DNA of 64,000 nucleotides, taken from the NCBI RefSeq assembly GCF_958298935.1, contig NC_084938.1, positions 8,191,501-8,255,500 on the forward strand. Reading direction: 5' to 3'. The position numbers and the translations under genes were made by a program. The notes under the pieces are model-generated. The model had not been told where the DNA came from. It worked only from the letters and a program-made list of their open reading frames with translations, and searched no databases. Shown here in pieces: positions 53,801-63,231 of the stretch (positions within the stretch are counted from its first letter, which is position 1; every line of letters begins with the position of its first letter). This stretch comes from Phragmites australis. Lineage: Eukaryota; Streptophyta; Magnoliopsida; Poales; Poaceae.

Positions 53801-55759
53801 TACAACGTAAAACTAACAAAGAACAACATGAGCGTATAGGACAAGAGATTGCAAAGAAATGCGGGGGTGTTGCTTTAGCTGCTCAAGCACTTGGATACAT
53901 GCTAGAATCTAAGGATCTGCATGGGTGGTCAGAAGTGAACAATAGTGATATCTGGAAGGAATCGTCTGAAGATGAATATTCACCACATAGTACAGTGCTT
54001 CCGTCCTTGAAGTTAAGTTTTGAAAGCATGCCACCACGTCTGAGGTTATGCTTTTCATATTGTGCCATCTTCCCAAAAGGCTATGATATTATTGAAGATG
54101 ATTTGATTTACCAATGGACTGCTCTCGATTTCATTGAGCCATCCAGGGGCAAGGAATACATGAAGCAACTTTTTGGGATGTCCTTCCTTCAACATTCGAA
54201 GTTGCCTTCGGTGAGTTACTGTATAACTGCAAAAAATACTATTATTTTCCCTCTTATTAATTGTCAGTTATCAGACAACTTGTTTTTGCGTACATACATA
54301 ACGCAGTCCATCGTATATACATAATGCAGCCCATATAGGCATATAGAACATAGACTATGTTTTGAAGTTTTGTTTAAAGAAATTCTTTTATATACTTTTA
54401 GTTGTGGAAAAAGTATAGGCAAAATTGCTGTGGGCTCCCTTTAAGTATTTGATCTAGTTCCTAAGAAAGCATGTTAGAATAAACAATATAAAAATGACAA
54501 GGTAGCATATATGGATACCTTAGCTCAGGAGGGGATAATTACCTTTCATGAATCTTAATTAATACTCATCAAATTATTATTTTTTAAAACATGGTTGTAT
54601 ATTTCAAACGAGTGCCAAAGAACTAGGCCCTATCTGACACTTAGAAAATAAACCTGGTCGTATTGATTGTATATTTGTATGTTTCCAATATTAGACTTGA
54701 ACCATTTCATTATTTTCTAATATAATGAGTAATCTTACTGAAAAAATAGAAATAGTGAGATATTTCGTTAGGGTTGATTAATTTCATTGGAACAAAAAAA
54801 TATATGTTAGACTTAGAACTTTTAGACATAATTTCTTCATAGTCTTTTCCTCCAGATCCCAAGTTCAAGTTAAATTTCTTGTCATTTTTCTATTTGTTTT
54901 GGGAGCATAAAAGTCTTTTGCTCCTGAACAAGCTGGTTGACCCTAATTGTTACTTTCGCAATAGCACTACGAGAATTCAATCACAGATTCACAGTAAATG
55001 TTGAGACAAAACTGAATGTGTGTGCGCGCGTGCACGAAAGAGAGATGTCCAAGCATCCTTCCTCTTTATTTCCAACTAGCTAGAAGATACCCTGTGAGTA
55101 TTTGTACGGACAAGTAGTTTCTTAATATGAAGATAGGGCACAACATAATCAAGATCAATTGTTCATCATTAGCGTGTCCCCCTAATTGTTCAATTGTTCA
55201 TTGTAAGCGTCTCCCGGCCTAATTGCAAGTTTTCCGAAAGAGAAAAAAGATGCAGTCTTACTAAGCACTTTAGGAGAATCTGCAATTAGGGGCCCAACTC
55301 TAAAGTATTGGCTGTAGAAAACCCAACATTGGAAAACCTTAGGTGAAGCATACGTACAACTTATTTGTACAAATGGGTTGCATGAGAAGCATTAATGAAT
55401 ACAAATCTATACGAATAGCAATAAAATGGCTAGAAATCACTATACCCAGCCATCAAAACGAATAACTAAAATACATGGATTCTTAAATAAGACAATGAGA
55501 CATGCACGATAGTTAGGAATTACATTTGTGTTGTTTACATTTTCTAAACTCCCTCCGTTCTTTAATAAGATGCCATTTTAGCTCTAGGCAAATAGAACAA
55601 TGTATCAATTAATTCTTCCACCCATGTCATGTCTACTCCTGTTGACTCCTTCCACATCCAATTAATGACACCAAATCTACCAATCCACCACTCATTTAAT
55701 CCAAACACCATTTTCCAATTGATTTTAACATGAGCTCTTTAGTAGAGCACCACTAGAGA

Positions 55760-55795
<36 letters not shown>

Positions 55796-58700
55796 ATTAG
55801 AAAACAAAAACAAGTTCCTAAAACATCATCTATTTGAGAATGTAACACTCTTCCAGCGATGTGGATTTGACATGTGTTCTAACTAGTTTGCATCAGATGG
55901 ATATATATGAAAGATGTGTGTACAATTGCCCCTGGAAAGCAGAGCTGCAACTATAGTATTGCTATGAAAAGTGGACTAGAATTAATAACTTGCCTGATTG
56001 GATTATGACCTCAAGGGAACTGTTATACAACATGGTGCTCTTTTCGTTTTGCAAAATTGTTTAATACATGTATGCTTGGGAAACATTGTCCGAGCGAGAT
56101 GAGAGCTGGGTTTCTTGTGCGAATTTTCCTGCATTATTGGTTACGGACTGTGGTTGCGCGTGATGACTGTTGGAAATCAATAAAGCTGTAGGTGAAATTT
56201 GCAGTTAGTGTAGTAGTTTCAGAAATGCATATGCTTAAGCATAGAAAAAATTTCTAAAAGGAAAATTTTGAATATAATACTTTGTTACTAGTGTAAATAT
56301 TTGCACTTAAAATACATGTTGCACCTGTACGGTCACAAAAAGATATGTTTCTTGAGTTTAGTTCCAACTCTCAAAATATCACTGCTATAGAAAGATCATC
56401 TCGGCTCCGTTTTCATTGTCGGTTATTACTGAACCGGCAGTGATTATATGTCATTGCCGGTTCTTAAGTTCTAGGCGCACATAAAAAGCCAAGCTAGTAA
56501 GAACCGGCAATGATAGTCAAATTATCACTATCGGTTATTAAAAAGACGTGCATAAAAAGACATGTTTTTAATAATCAACAGTGATAATATTTATCTCAAT
56601 TGGTTCGTATTCTAAACCGGCAGTGATAATATTTATCACTATCAGTTCATAATTCAAACTGATAGAGCAATAATTGTCGAAGACAAACCGATGTGCTAAT
56701 TATTATCACTGCAGGTTTGTATTTCAAACTGACTATGATAATTCTTCTATAAATAGAACATATCTCCCACAGCCACCCTAATCTTATTTACCTCTCCCGA
56801 AGCTGCTCCCGAGGGGTAATGGTGGTCGAAGTAGAGTGGTAGTCACCGTCTTCACTGCAGCCGCCTCTACCCCGTGTGCCTGGCTTCAATGTGTCCTCCG
56901 AGCCGTAGCTACCCCAATCTCATTTACCTCTCTCGAAGCCACTCCCGAGGGGTAGTGGCGGTCGAAGTGGAGCGGTGGTCACCGTCTCCACTGCGGCCGT
57001 CTCTACCCCTTGTACCTGGCTTCAACGTGTCCTCCTAGCTGTAGCCACCTCGCCGTCCACCGAGTTCTGAGCCGTAGCCACCTCATGTTCGTCGAACCCG
57101 ACGTCCGTCGATCCCACTGTCTCCTGAGCCAACGCGCTGCCACGCGCCTTCCCCGTCTCCTCTCTTCATCTCCACTGCGCATGCGAATGTTGTGTGAAGA
57201 TGATTATAGCAATAGGTAGATCTAAACGAATGACAAAAAGCATAATAGCTTCAAGCTAAGTTTGAGTATTAAAGATTATGCTTGTGACATTCATTTAGAC
57301 TTACTATTTTCACTCGGCTAGCGCGAGATGTATAACAGATGGATTGCTGTATCAGGAGCTCTTTGACGTTGAACGTAAAAAGAGTTCATAGTACAGCAGT
57401 TTCGCAACATCTGTTCCTATTTGTAGATTTAGGAATAAAATACTCTACCATTAACATTTCGATATGGTTGCTTCAGTCTTATATTTGATATCAAACTTAA
57501 GACAGATCCTCATGTTGAAAAGTTTACGGTAGAGTATTTTTGCAAATGTGGAAGGATTATTACTGCGGGTTCAAGGTATGAACTGGCAATGATAGTTGGG
57601 TTATCACTGCTGGTTCAAGACTTTGAATCGACAGTGATACTTACTATCATTGCCGGTTCATAAACCGACAGTGATAATCATGAATTTTCACTGTCATTCA
57701 AAAACTGGTAATAATATCAATTTTGAACCAACAATAATGACCTTTTCAATATTGTATTTAGGTGCACTTGTAAATTTCTCAGATTTATTGTCAAAATTGG
57801 TACTTCTACAAAATTTCGCTTTTCTGAGCTGCAGGGTGTTATATTTTTCAGCAACTAGCTCTTTAAATGATGTTGGCTTAACTAATCTTCTAAAAATTTC
57901 GTAACGAACTAAGGCATCTAGTGGAAGGTGTGGGTGTACACGTACCCATCACTACCTTGGTTGGGGTTCTCGCAACTTGAATTTGGTTTTTTAATACAGT
58001 ACTACTAGTTTCTCCTAGCTATTCTCATTCTTTTTAATTAATTTTTTTGTGTGATTAACATGTAATATATGTCAATATTTGCTCATGAGTAACATTAGTT
58101 ATTCCCAACCGTTTACCTGCATATGAAGATAGGATTTTTTTTTTCCTTCTAAAAAAAGGAACATTAGTTGACATCACTCTCATGCTATACTTATCATTAC
58201 AGACTTCTGGAAAGCAAGTGGTGCGGTACACCATGCATGACCTAGTGCATGACCTGGCAAGATCAGTGATTGGTGATGAGCTAATTGTTTCTGATGCTGC
58301 AACAAAGAGCAGTTCAATTGAGCAGAAATACTGTCGGTATGCATTGCTCACAAATTATGACAAGCGAACAAAGTTGTCAAATATTTTGCCCAAGAAAGTT
58401 AGGGCACTTCATTTTCTAAATAGCAGCAAACTGGGTCTCCCTGCTGGTGCATTTTCATTTGCAAAGTGCTTGCGTATTTTGGATTTCAGTGAATGCTCTA
58501 GTATAATGTTGCCGGCCTTTATTGGCCAACTGAAGCAGCTGAAGTGTCTTATTGCTCCAAGAATGCAAAATGAGAGGCTCCCAGAGTGTATTACTGAACT
58601 CTCAAAACTGCAGTACCTAAACCTGCATGGATCTTCTCAAATTTCTGAACTACCTGAATCAATTGGCAAACTCGGTTGTCTAGTATATCTGGGTTTGTCA

Positions 58701-61285
58701 GGGTTTTCTGGTATATCAAAACTGACAGAATCATTTGGTGACTTAAAAAGTATGGTGCATCTTGACATGTCAGATTGTTCTTGGATAAGAGAACTTCCAG
58801 ACTCACTTGGTAATCTCACAAATCTGCAGCATATTGAATTATCTCAATGCTACGATGTCAAAGTCATACCAGAGTCTTTTTCTGGCCTCACACAACTCCA
58901 GTATTTGAACTTATCATCTTGTCGTTATCTTCGACAGCTACCAGAAGCTATAGGCAGCCTCGTCAATCTTAATTATTTAAACATGTCATATTGTAGGCAA
59001 ATTAGAGAACTGCCAGAGTCATTTAAGAATCTCCGAAATTTGTTGCATCTCAATTTGACGAACTGCCGCATTGTGAAAGGGTTGCCGAGAGCTCTGCGTG
59101 GCCTCACCTTACTAGAACATTTGGATATGTCAAATATTCGTTGGGCTGTTGTGAATAAGGATGATCTATCTAATGCTATGAGAAACCTCACCAATCTCAA
59201 GTATTTGAACTTATCACACAGCTTATCTGGACTCTTAGTTATTGAAATTTATGGTACGATTGTTGATTTATTTGATACCCTTACCAATCTGGAGCATCTG
59301 GACCTATCCTTGAATCGTACACTCTTGTATCTACCAGAAAGTATTGGTAACCTCAAAAAGTTGCGTACGCTGGATCTCTCAGGTTGCTCTGCGCTCAAGT
59401 CCCTACCAGAGAGTGTAGGTGCAATTGGGCTGAAGTCTCTATTGATGGAGGGGTGCTCAGATGAACTGATAGATCAGGCCAATTCTCGGTTGCACTATTC
59501 ACTAATATTACCACTCTTCAAGGTTCGTGCTGATCATGTCAGTGCTTGCAGCAATCTTAATATGCTCGAGGGTGTAAATGTGGGTGAGTTAAGAATACGT
59601 GGTCTTGAAAATGTAAGGTTTCTAGAAGAAGCACGTAAAATTAAGTTGTTGGACAAATCAAATCTTTCAGAATTGACATTGGCTTGGACCGTGCATGCTG
59701 ATCGACTTCTAGATGACAATGATTTGTTGGGACAACTAGTGCCACCTAGTGGTCTGAAGTACATGACTCTAGAAGGTTATATCAGAACAAGCTTTCCTAG
59801 TTGGTTCATGGGCATTTCTCATCATCTCCCGAACCTTCATTTTATTAGCTTGGATAATCTGCCAGCATGTAGAAACCTGCCACCACTTGGACAGTTACCG
59901 AACCTAGCAAGGCTGTTCCTCCATATGTTGCCCGGCATTACAAAAATCGACAGGGATTTCTGCCGTGGAAAAGGAGCATTCCGTCGATTGACAGACGTCA
60001 TGATCTCAATGATGGAAGGATTAGAGGAGTGGAACACAACATACTCTGGTGAGGATGGTGTGGAGGAGCTCATGTTCCCTATGCTAGATGAACTGGAGGT
60101 CCTGGATTGTCCAAGGTTGAGGTTGAAACCATGCCCACCAACATTTCGTGAGTGCCTAATATGGACGAGCAACCGGGTTATATCTTCATTGGAGGAGGTA
60201 GGTGACGTCGGCCGTGTCACCTCATCTACTCGAAGCACCACGTTGAGGATCAGAGGGAGCTCTTGCCAGAATTTGAGGCTCTTTCAGCACTTCCGTTGCC
60301 TCCAAGAGTTGGAAATCACTCAATGTCATAAACTGACGAGCTTGCCAGAGAGCATGCGGCACCTTGTGACCCTTCAGTCGCTGGAGTTGAGGCGGTGCGA
60401 AAGGATATCAGCATTGCCAGGATGGCTGGTAGAACTCTCCTCTCTCAGAAGCCTCATCATCGATCGATGTCTTAGCATCGAGTCTTTGCCTCCATGTATA
60501 CAGCTACTCACCAAGCTCCAGACGCTACGGATTAATGATAACCAGAAACTAAAGCAGTGGTGTGAGTCAGAAGAGAACAAGACGAAGCTCGCTCACATAA
60601 AAGATATAGTAAGTTTACTAGATCAAACTGCATTTTATCTAAATTTGGCCTTCAAGTTTTCGTTATACTACTATTTACTTCCTATTTGTTTCCAGCACGT
60701 CAATCATCTTCACATATTTTAGTATATAGTGCTCTTTGTTTCCATTCTCTTCATACAGGACTGTATTTTACTTGCTGGAAAATACAAAAATAGGGTAAAA
60801 TTACAGCAGGGGCAAAATATATTTGAAATTCACCTGCTGTTCTCTATCACATGGATTAGTAAGCTAACACGCCTAAACAATATCATGCAATCCAACTTTC
60901 TTTCTATGAAAACAGACAAATCTAAGACAATTACTTCAAAGATGACTTTTGTGTTTGTCAATAGCAAACAAAGTATTGGTAACATGTTCAAGTAACGAAA
61001 GTCCGAGGACAGGTAATGTGTGTAAAAGCATAGGAACACGTATTCTCTTTGTTCTGATTCCTGTAGTGAGTGGTGCAGTAATTTCTGTTCCATTACCTTG
61101 CCTTTCAATAGAATATGAACGATAACTAACCAATACTCACTTTATCAACTCTACAGATTTATGAGTACTGTGAGCCTGATGCGACACATTCGCTATTGCC
61201 CACGAGCCACCATAGTAAATATGTACGGTCACAGTCTGCTGGAAGTCAGAAGTCTGTTCTGCCAACGCAAGCTAATTGCAGTTGA
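44521..61285 (+). CDS. Coiled-coil NLR (CNL) disease resistance protein, four exons
   Basis: join(44521-44808, 53068-54210, 58203-60608, 61157-61285): 1,321 codons with no internal stop. All introns are GT-AG and in phase 0. Domains: Rx-type coiled coil (residues 1 to about 135, starting MADVVGLLASAIVTQVGAEL), then NB-ARC (about 160-480) with P-loop GLGGMGKST, RNBS-A, kinase-2 ILIVLDDIW, RNBS-B VIVTTRKED, GLPL-type CGGVALAAQAL, RNBS-D CFSYCAIFPKG and MHD (MHDLVHDLA). About 800 residues of leucine-rich repeats follow. Such cytoplasmic receptors detect pathogen effectors and trigger defence through an ADP/ATP switch. Motifs are intact and the length is normal, so it may be functional. Introns 1 (8.3 kb) and 2 (4.0 kb) are enlarged by transposons. 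An upstream in-frame ATG at 44422 is less likely as start. Resembles RGA2-type grass CNLs; specificity unknown. Confidence 0.88.
44870..45130. repeat. Degenerate subterminal-like repeats in NLR intron 1
   Basis: Recurrent TAGGTAGTTATTATC and AACTATTAAAAA(A)TTG(T)TGGTAATAA motifs with inverted forms (GGCGGTTTTT-like, GTCTGTGATCATAAACGATT). The layout suggests a decayed CACTA-like terminus, but no end or target duplication is visible. Confidence 0.3.
45140..46460. repeat. Unclassified repeat-like DNA in intron 1
   Basis: Contains (T)GATCACTAGTT... and a triplicated phrase GACCTCACCAAAGAACTTG / GACCTCACCAAGGAACTGA / GACCTCACTGAAGGAACTGG (45990-46065). It looks like an LTR of an unassigned Ty3/gypsy family, yet TG/CA borders and a target duplication were not found. 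No coding frame of interest. Confidence 0.35.
47270..48508 (-). pseudogene. Copia gag C-terminal part with zinc knuckle
   Basis: The frame 48260-48508 (LPAYDDLSYVVVRLGTLLEK, coiled coil) is the segment after UBN2. Near 47340-47380 the minus strand reads a CCHC knuckle, Y-T-C-T-(stop)-C-DGDGHQVDFC, with a nonsense codon where an aromatic residue is usual. A Tourist-like MITE (47516-47799) sits between these parts. Confidence 0.6.
47516..47799. mobile_element. Tourist-like (PIF/Harbinger) MITE, 284 bp
   Basis: Ends GGCCACTCCCAATACT and, inverted, GGCCACTCCTAATGCT; further matches GCTTAG / TTCTTAG follow. It is flanked by TAA at 47513-47515 and TAA at 47800-47802, the 3-bp TWA duplication of Harbinger elements. 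No coding capacity. It lies inside the copia gag and therefore inserted after it. Confidence 0.85.
49106..49408 (-). pseudogene. Copia gag N-terminal part (UBN2 type)
   Basis: A 100-codon open frame with ARNLIIQALERSDFDRVVHL, then KSVYEIWKAIFDYHKGSS and DVSVDYFFARLNKILNSLR, the UBN2 gag domain of SIRE-like copia elements. The frame is broken on both sides; the N-terminus is expected towards 49540. Particle-forming protein in active copies. Confidence 0.8.
49599..49610 (-). other. Copia primer binding site
   Basis: TGGTAACAGAGC on the minus strand, one mismatch to the canonical initiator-tRNA-Met site TGGTATCAGAGC, two bases after the LTR. Confidence 0.8.
49613..50305 (-). repeat. Copia 5' LTR (693 bp)
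   Basis: On the minus strand it runs TGTGTGGAGACCTTGAGAGG to GATCCTACA, then AA and the PBS. The GATCCTACA end is shared with the LTR at 38820-41243. The outer border is inferred from TG/CA and from change of composition. Confidence 0.65.
50384..50578. repeat. Array of five 22-24-bp palindromes
   Basis: Five units of the form CCGCCCTCTCAGAGGGCGG followed by TTA lie at about 50384-50405, 50433-50457, 50464-50485, 50523-50545 and 50557-50578. Changes on one side of a unit are often mirrored on the other (CCGTCCTCCGAGAGGACGG). Two GCCAC(C)GTGG palindromes lie between them (50411-50421 and 50493-50503). Each could form a short hairpin. The biological role is unknown; a subterminal region of an unidentified transposon is the simplest reading. 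Confidence 0.8.
50862..51210 (-). pseudogene. Unidentified transposon-like ORF, RG-rich C-terminus
   Basis: The minus strand reads a basic Gly/Arg stretch (two CERGGGS/RERGGRS-like repeats near 51120-51180), then TSATAEGVGSDDDDFVLTPQ and DDWDPNFDYFSYIPALRRPK, ending in stop at 50862. Alternation of basic and acidic low-complexity segments suggests the end of a transposon-encoded protein, but I cannot name the family. It may join the frame at 51557-51838. Confidence 0.35.
51557..51838 (-). pseudogene. Unidentified 93-codon ORF in NLR intron 1
   Basis: The frame contains RHFSWTSKFSMIALQSMREM and ENLNKVLSKWQAMTRCPCFT followed by MEEWW. It resembles the helical middle of transposon-associated grass proteins, without a clear domain match. 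Together with 50862-51210 and the flanking repeats it probably belongs to one unclassified element. Confidence 0.3.
51885..52225. repeat. Degenerate tandem repeats (GCGGTCACATC ... CTAAAAAGGTGGC)
   Basis: About eight diverged units of 30-40 bp built from GCGGTCACAT and (T)CT(A/G)AAAAGG(T/C)GGCAGCG. The best units are at 51935-51965, 51995-52022 and 52133-52185. They lie next to the unidentified ORFs and may be the untranslated part of the same element. Confidence 0.5.
52313..52660. other. GC-rich insert in NLR intron 1
   Basis: A roughly 350-bp GC-rich island with open frames on both strands (plus 52313-52579; minus 52336-52707) in otherwise AT-rich intron. No domain is seen in either. It may be a captured exon fragment. 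Confidence 0.3.
53068..54210 (+). CDS. NLR exon 2 (end of coiled coil and NB-ARC)
   Basis: 381 codons. Acceptor TTCCTTGCAG before ATGCTAGG; donor CCTTCG/GTGAGT. P-loop at 53359-53385, kinase-2 at 53578-53610, GLPL at about 53861-53881, RNBS-D near 54049. Reading continues without stop from the acceptor to beyond the donor. Confidence 0.9.
55549..55762. mobile_element. Truncated Stowaway/mariner-like MITE
   Basis: Starts CTCCCTCCGTTCTTTAATAA, the usual Stowaway terminus, and runs into a 30-base poly-A. The matching right end (ACGGAGGGAG) was not found, so the element is probably truncated at the poly-A. Confidence 0.5.
55763..55792. repeat. Poly-A run of 30
   Basis: Thirty consecutive A in intron 2 of the NLR gene (GAAGC before, TCTATT after). 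It may mark a retroposed fragment end, but no target duplication was seen. Confidence 0.8.
56770..57040 (+). repeat. Duplicated 134-bp GC-rich block
   Basis: Two tandem units (about 56772-56905 and 56906-57040) share CTCCCGAGGGGTA, GGTCGAAGT, CACCGTCT(T/C)CACTGC and CCTGGCTTCAA. They are GC-rich in an AT-rich surrounding, like gene fragments captured by transposons. An open frame of 69 codons follows (57010-57219), not a recognised protein. Confidence 0.65.
57221..57299 (+). ncRNA. Hairpin 1 in NLR intron 2
   Basis: Arm TCTAAACGAATGACAAAAAG (57221-57246) pairs with ATTATGCTTGTGACATTCAT (57275-57299) with few mismatches, loop about 28 bases. If the NLR pre-mRNA is transcribed it would fold. 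Expression as a small RNA is an inference. Confidence 0.4.
57334..57414 (+). ncRNA. Hairpin 2 in NLR intron 2
   Basis: AACAGATGGATTGCTGTATC pairs with GTACAGCAGTTTCGCAACAT, and GAGCTCTTT with AAAGAGTTC; arms about 33 bases with small bulges, loop about 15 bases. The fold-back size is in the range of plant miRNA or MITE-derived siRNA precursors. Confidence 0.4.
57437..57543 (+). ncRNA. Hairpin 3 in NLR intron 2
   Basis: AAAATACTCTACCATTAACA pairs with the reverse complement at 57523-57543 (TTTACGGTAGAGTATTTTT), continuing with weaker pairing through ATGGTTGCTTCAGTCTTA / TTAAGACAGATCCTCAT. Loop about 15-20 bases. Confidence 0.4.
57721..58202. other. NLR intron 2, end
   Basis: AT-rich; contains an open frame 57650-57904 of no recognised product, T-rich tracts (58020-58050, 58133-58145) and the exon 3 acceptor TATCATTACAG at 58192-58202. 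A branch-point-like CTCAT lies upstream; not unique. Confidence 0.45.
58203..60608 (+). CDS. NLR exon 3 (MHD and leucine-rich repeats)
   Basis: 802 codons. Acceptor ATCATTACAG, donor GATATA/GTAAGT. The MHD motif (MHDLVHDLA) is at 58233-58259. About twenty or more repeats of 23-25 residues follow with the pattern LPESIGKLxxLxYLxLSG, very regular between 58560 and 59440. After a linker and the usual CNL central segment (VGELRIRGLENV) come less regular C-terminal repeats ending SLPPCIQLLTKLQTLRINDN. No stop or shift. Confidence 0.9.
61157..61285 (+). CDS. NLR exon 4 (short C-terminal tail)
   Basis: Acceptor CAACTCTACAG at 61146-61156; frame IYEYCEPDATHSLLPTSHHS and so on for 42 codons to TGA 61283-61285. 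The join is in phase with exon 3. Evidence is the splice site and open frame only; without it the protein would end within intron 3 at a stop before 60725. A His/Ser/Gln-rich tail with no known domain. Confidence 0.55.
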   Translation: MYEYCEPDATHSLLPTSHHSKYVRSQSAGSQKSVLPTQANCS

Positions 61286-62299
61286 GGGCGCCAATTCTAG
61301 CCAGGGGGCGGACCCACCATGATGCAGGTATTCAGCTAGCCAAGGGCCGATCCAACATGATGTAAGGGTATTCAGCTGAATATTTAATTTTTTTTTAAAA
61401 AAAAAGTATATAGTAGCTATATTACATATATATATATATATTTAGTTAGATCAGTTTGCTTGCTTGCTGCTTCAATTAATATCCAACAAAATGTGAATGA
61501 GCACAAAGTTAAATTGTAATTTTCTTTAAGTACTTTGTAATTCCTCTTAATTAGTTGAAACTTTTCTATTGTGAACAATTTGTACTCTAATTTATTATGC
61601 TACTATGGACTTCTTCCATTTTGATTGAACAATTTTTTATGTAAATAATGAATACTCAATCGTGAAATCCTGGTCCACCACTAATTCTAGCTCGAGGAAA
61701 TTACTTCTCCACACCCAGGACGTGATCGAACTATTTCCATTCGGCACCTCCTTGTATGAACAGATTGCTTTTGTCTTCACGTATACTATGCCATTCTCCT
61801 ACATTATACAGTATTGTCTTCACGTACATTATGCCATTCTCCTTATATAATTGCTCCCGTGATTAGTTGTGTTATTATGGTTTACCAAAAAATACATTCA
61901 GTTTCGAGCAGTTTAGGTTTATTAGAGTTATAGTGGGGAACTCTTTTTCTCTTAAAAAAAAAACTGTTCACGTGATGTTAAAGATTGGTGAATCGCTGAT
62001 CTTACGAATTTGTAGAATAGATGGGTTACTTTGAATAGACGAATCATAGAACACACAGAGAAATTTTTATACAGCTTCAGATCTCCCTCAAGATAATAAC
62101 TCTACGTCATGTTTATCTTGTATTGAACAGAGCATGTTACAAGGGGTGCATAGCTATCCTCGACGGATCTAAACTTAGTCAGTGACTTTCATGCTCAGCC
62201 TGCTCTGCTTGCAATGGCTTGTGCGACTTCTTGTAATATACCGAGCTTAAGCATATAGATTATAGCAAAGTTCAGTACTTTTAAAAAAATTCTAATTAA
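61286..62299. other. NLR 3' flank
   Basis: AT-rich. The duplicated phrase around TATTCAGCT(A/G) and CATGATG (61318-61382) and a (TA)n run (61424-61440) are the only structures seen. No convincing polyadenylation signal was singled out. 61662-61850 open frame is not a recognised gene. Confidence 0.45.
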
Positions 62300-63010
62300 T
62301 TAAAACAATATAAAATCAAGGAATTATATATTTGAATTTGAATATATATATATATATATACACACTCTTGTATGTGTATAGTTAAATACATTATTTTAGC
62401 TAAGTATTTCAAAGAGCATCAAACTAATTTCTAATATAACCCCTGCAATAATTTGAATCATATGCATTTTGGTTTAATTATTTTTATGGTTCTTTTAATG
62501 GAGATTTGAATTTAAAAATATCTCAAATTCAAATCTATTTCTTAGATTCTTTTCAGCTTAAATCCAAATTGAATTCAAGTATTTTGAATTCAATTCCTCT
62601 TCCAAATGTCAGAGCTTCACATCCAAATTTGTAATTCAAATACTCTTATTTATATTTATGCCTAACTGAAATCCAAATAAAAACCCCAATTTCAAATATT
62701 CCATTTGAATTTACCCCTAATAAAAATGAACCAAATCATTTTTGTTCTATCAGGCCGCCTCCCTCTCTATTTCTCTGTGCAGCCCAGCGAAAATGGCCCA
62801 CCCAACCCAGCTCTTCCCTCCCGTCCCCCGCTCTCCTCCACCGGATGCAGGCTGTAGCATGCCTGTGCGGCTCAGTCGGCACGCCAGCCCAGCGTACCGC
62901 ACCACCCGCTCTCCTCTCACCGATACGCGGGACCCATGCCGCCTTGTGTCTTCTCCCTCTCCTCCAGTTCACCTCGCCACTCGTTGCTACTAGTCACGCC
63001 GCCCTCCTCC
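62300..63010. repeat. LTR-like block rich in AATTCAAAT
   Basis: From 62330 to 62720 the motif (A)AATTCAAAT / ATTTGAATT recurs at least ten times. It is followed by a GC-rich part (62750-63000, GGCCGCCTCCCTCTCT...). That order, AATTCAAAT-rich then CT- and GC-rich, is typical of some grass Ty3/gypsy LTRs. Borders were not determined. (TA)n at about 62343-62360. Confidence 0.4.
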
Positions 63011-63181
63011 CGCATTAAACCATGATCACTTTGCGCCCTCTATCTCTCTCTCTCCCTCTGTGCTCTCAGCGAGCGCGTGCTGAGAAGCATGGTGTGCCGC
63101 GACTTTGGTGACTACGACCCAGATGACCGGCGCTGAGCTAACACGTGCCACGCCTTTCCTGAGCGGCACCGCAATCCGCCA

Positions 63182-63198
63182 CCTCCCCCCCCCCCCCA
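63182..63198. repeat. Poly-C run
   Basis: A C-rich tract (CCTCCCCCCCCCCCCC) just before the copia integrase region; likely length-variable. Confidence 0.6.
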
Positions 63199-63231
63199 CA
63201 CCGCTTGTCACCGCCACTCTGTTCCTCCCCT

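Larger units (their letters stand above)
54211..56379. other. NLR intron 2, first part
   Basis: AT-rich intron sequence with no gene. It contains a Stowaway-like end at 55549, a poly-A run at 55763-55792 and small microsatellite-like stretches. Short frames here are not genes. Confidence 0.5.
56380..57720. mobile_element. CACTA-like element in NLR intron 2
   Basis: The left end CACTGCTATAGAAAGATCAT resembles a CACTA terminus (CACTG form). Subterminal motifs follow: AACCGGCAGTGATAAT and TCATTGCCGGTTC in both directions at 56415-56740 and again at 57565-57720. Between lie a duplicated GC-rich block (56770-57040) and three hairpins (57221-57543). The right end was not found beyond 57720, so borders are approximate. 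It carries no transposase. Confidence 0.6.

Noticed and set aside
62736..62993. Small protein-coding gene (78-83 codons on either strand)
   Set aside because: Low-complexity Pro/Arg/Ser composition in both strands of a GC-rich LTR-like block; no domain.
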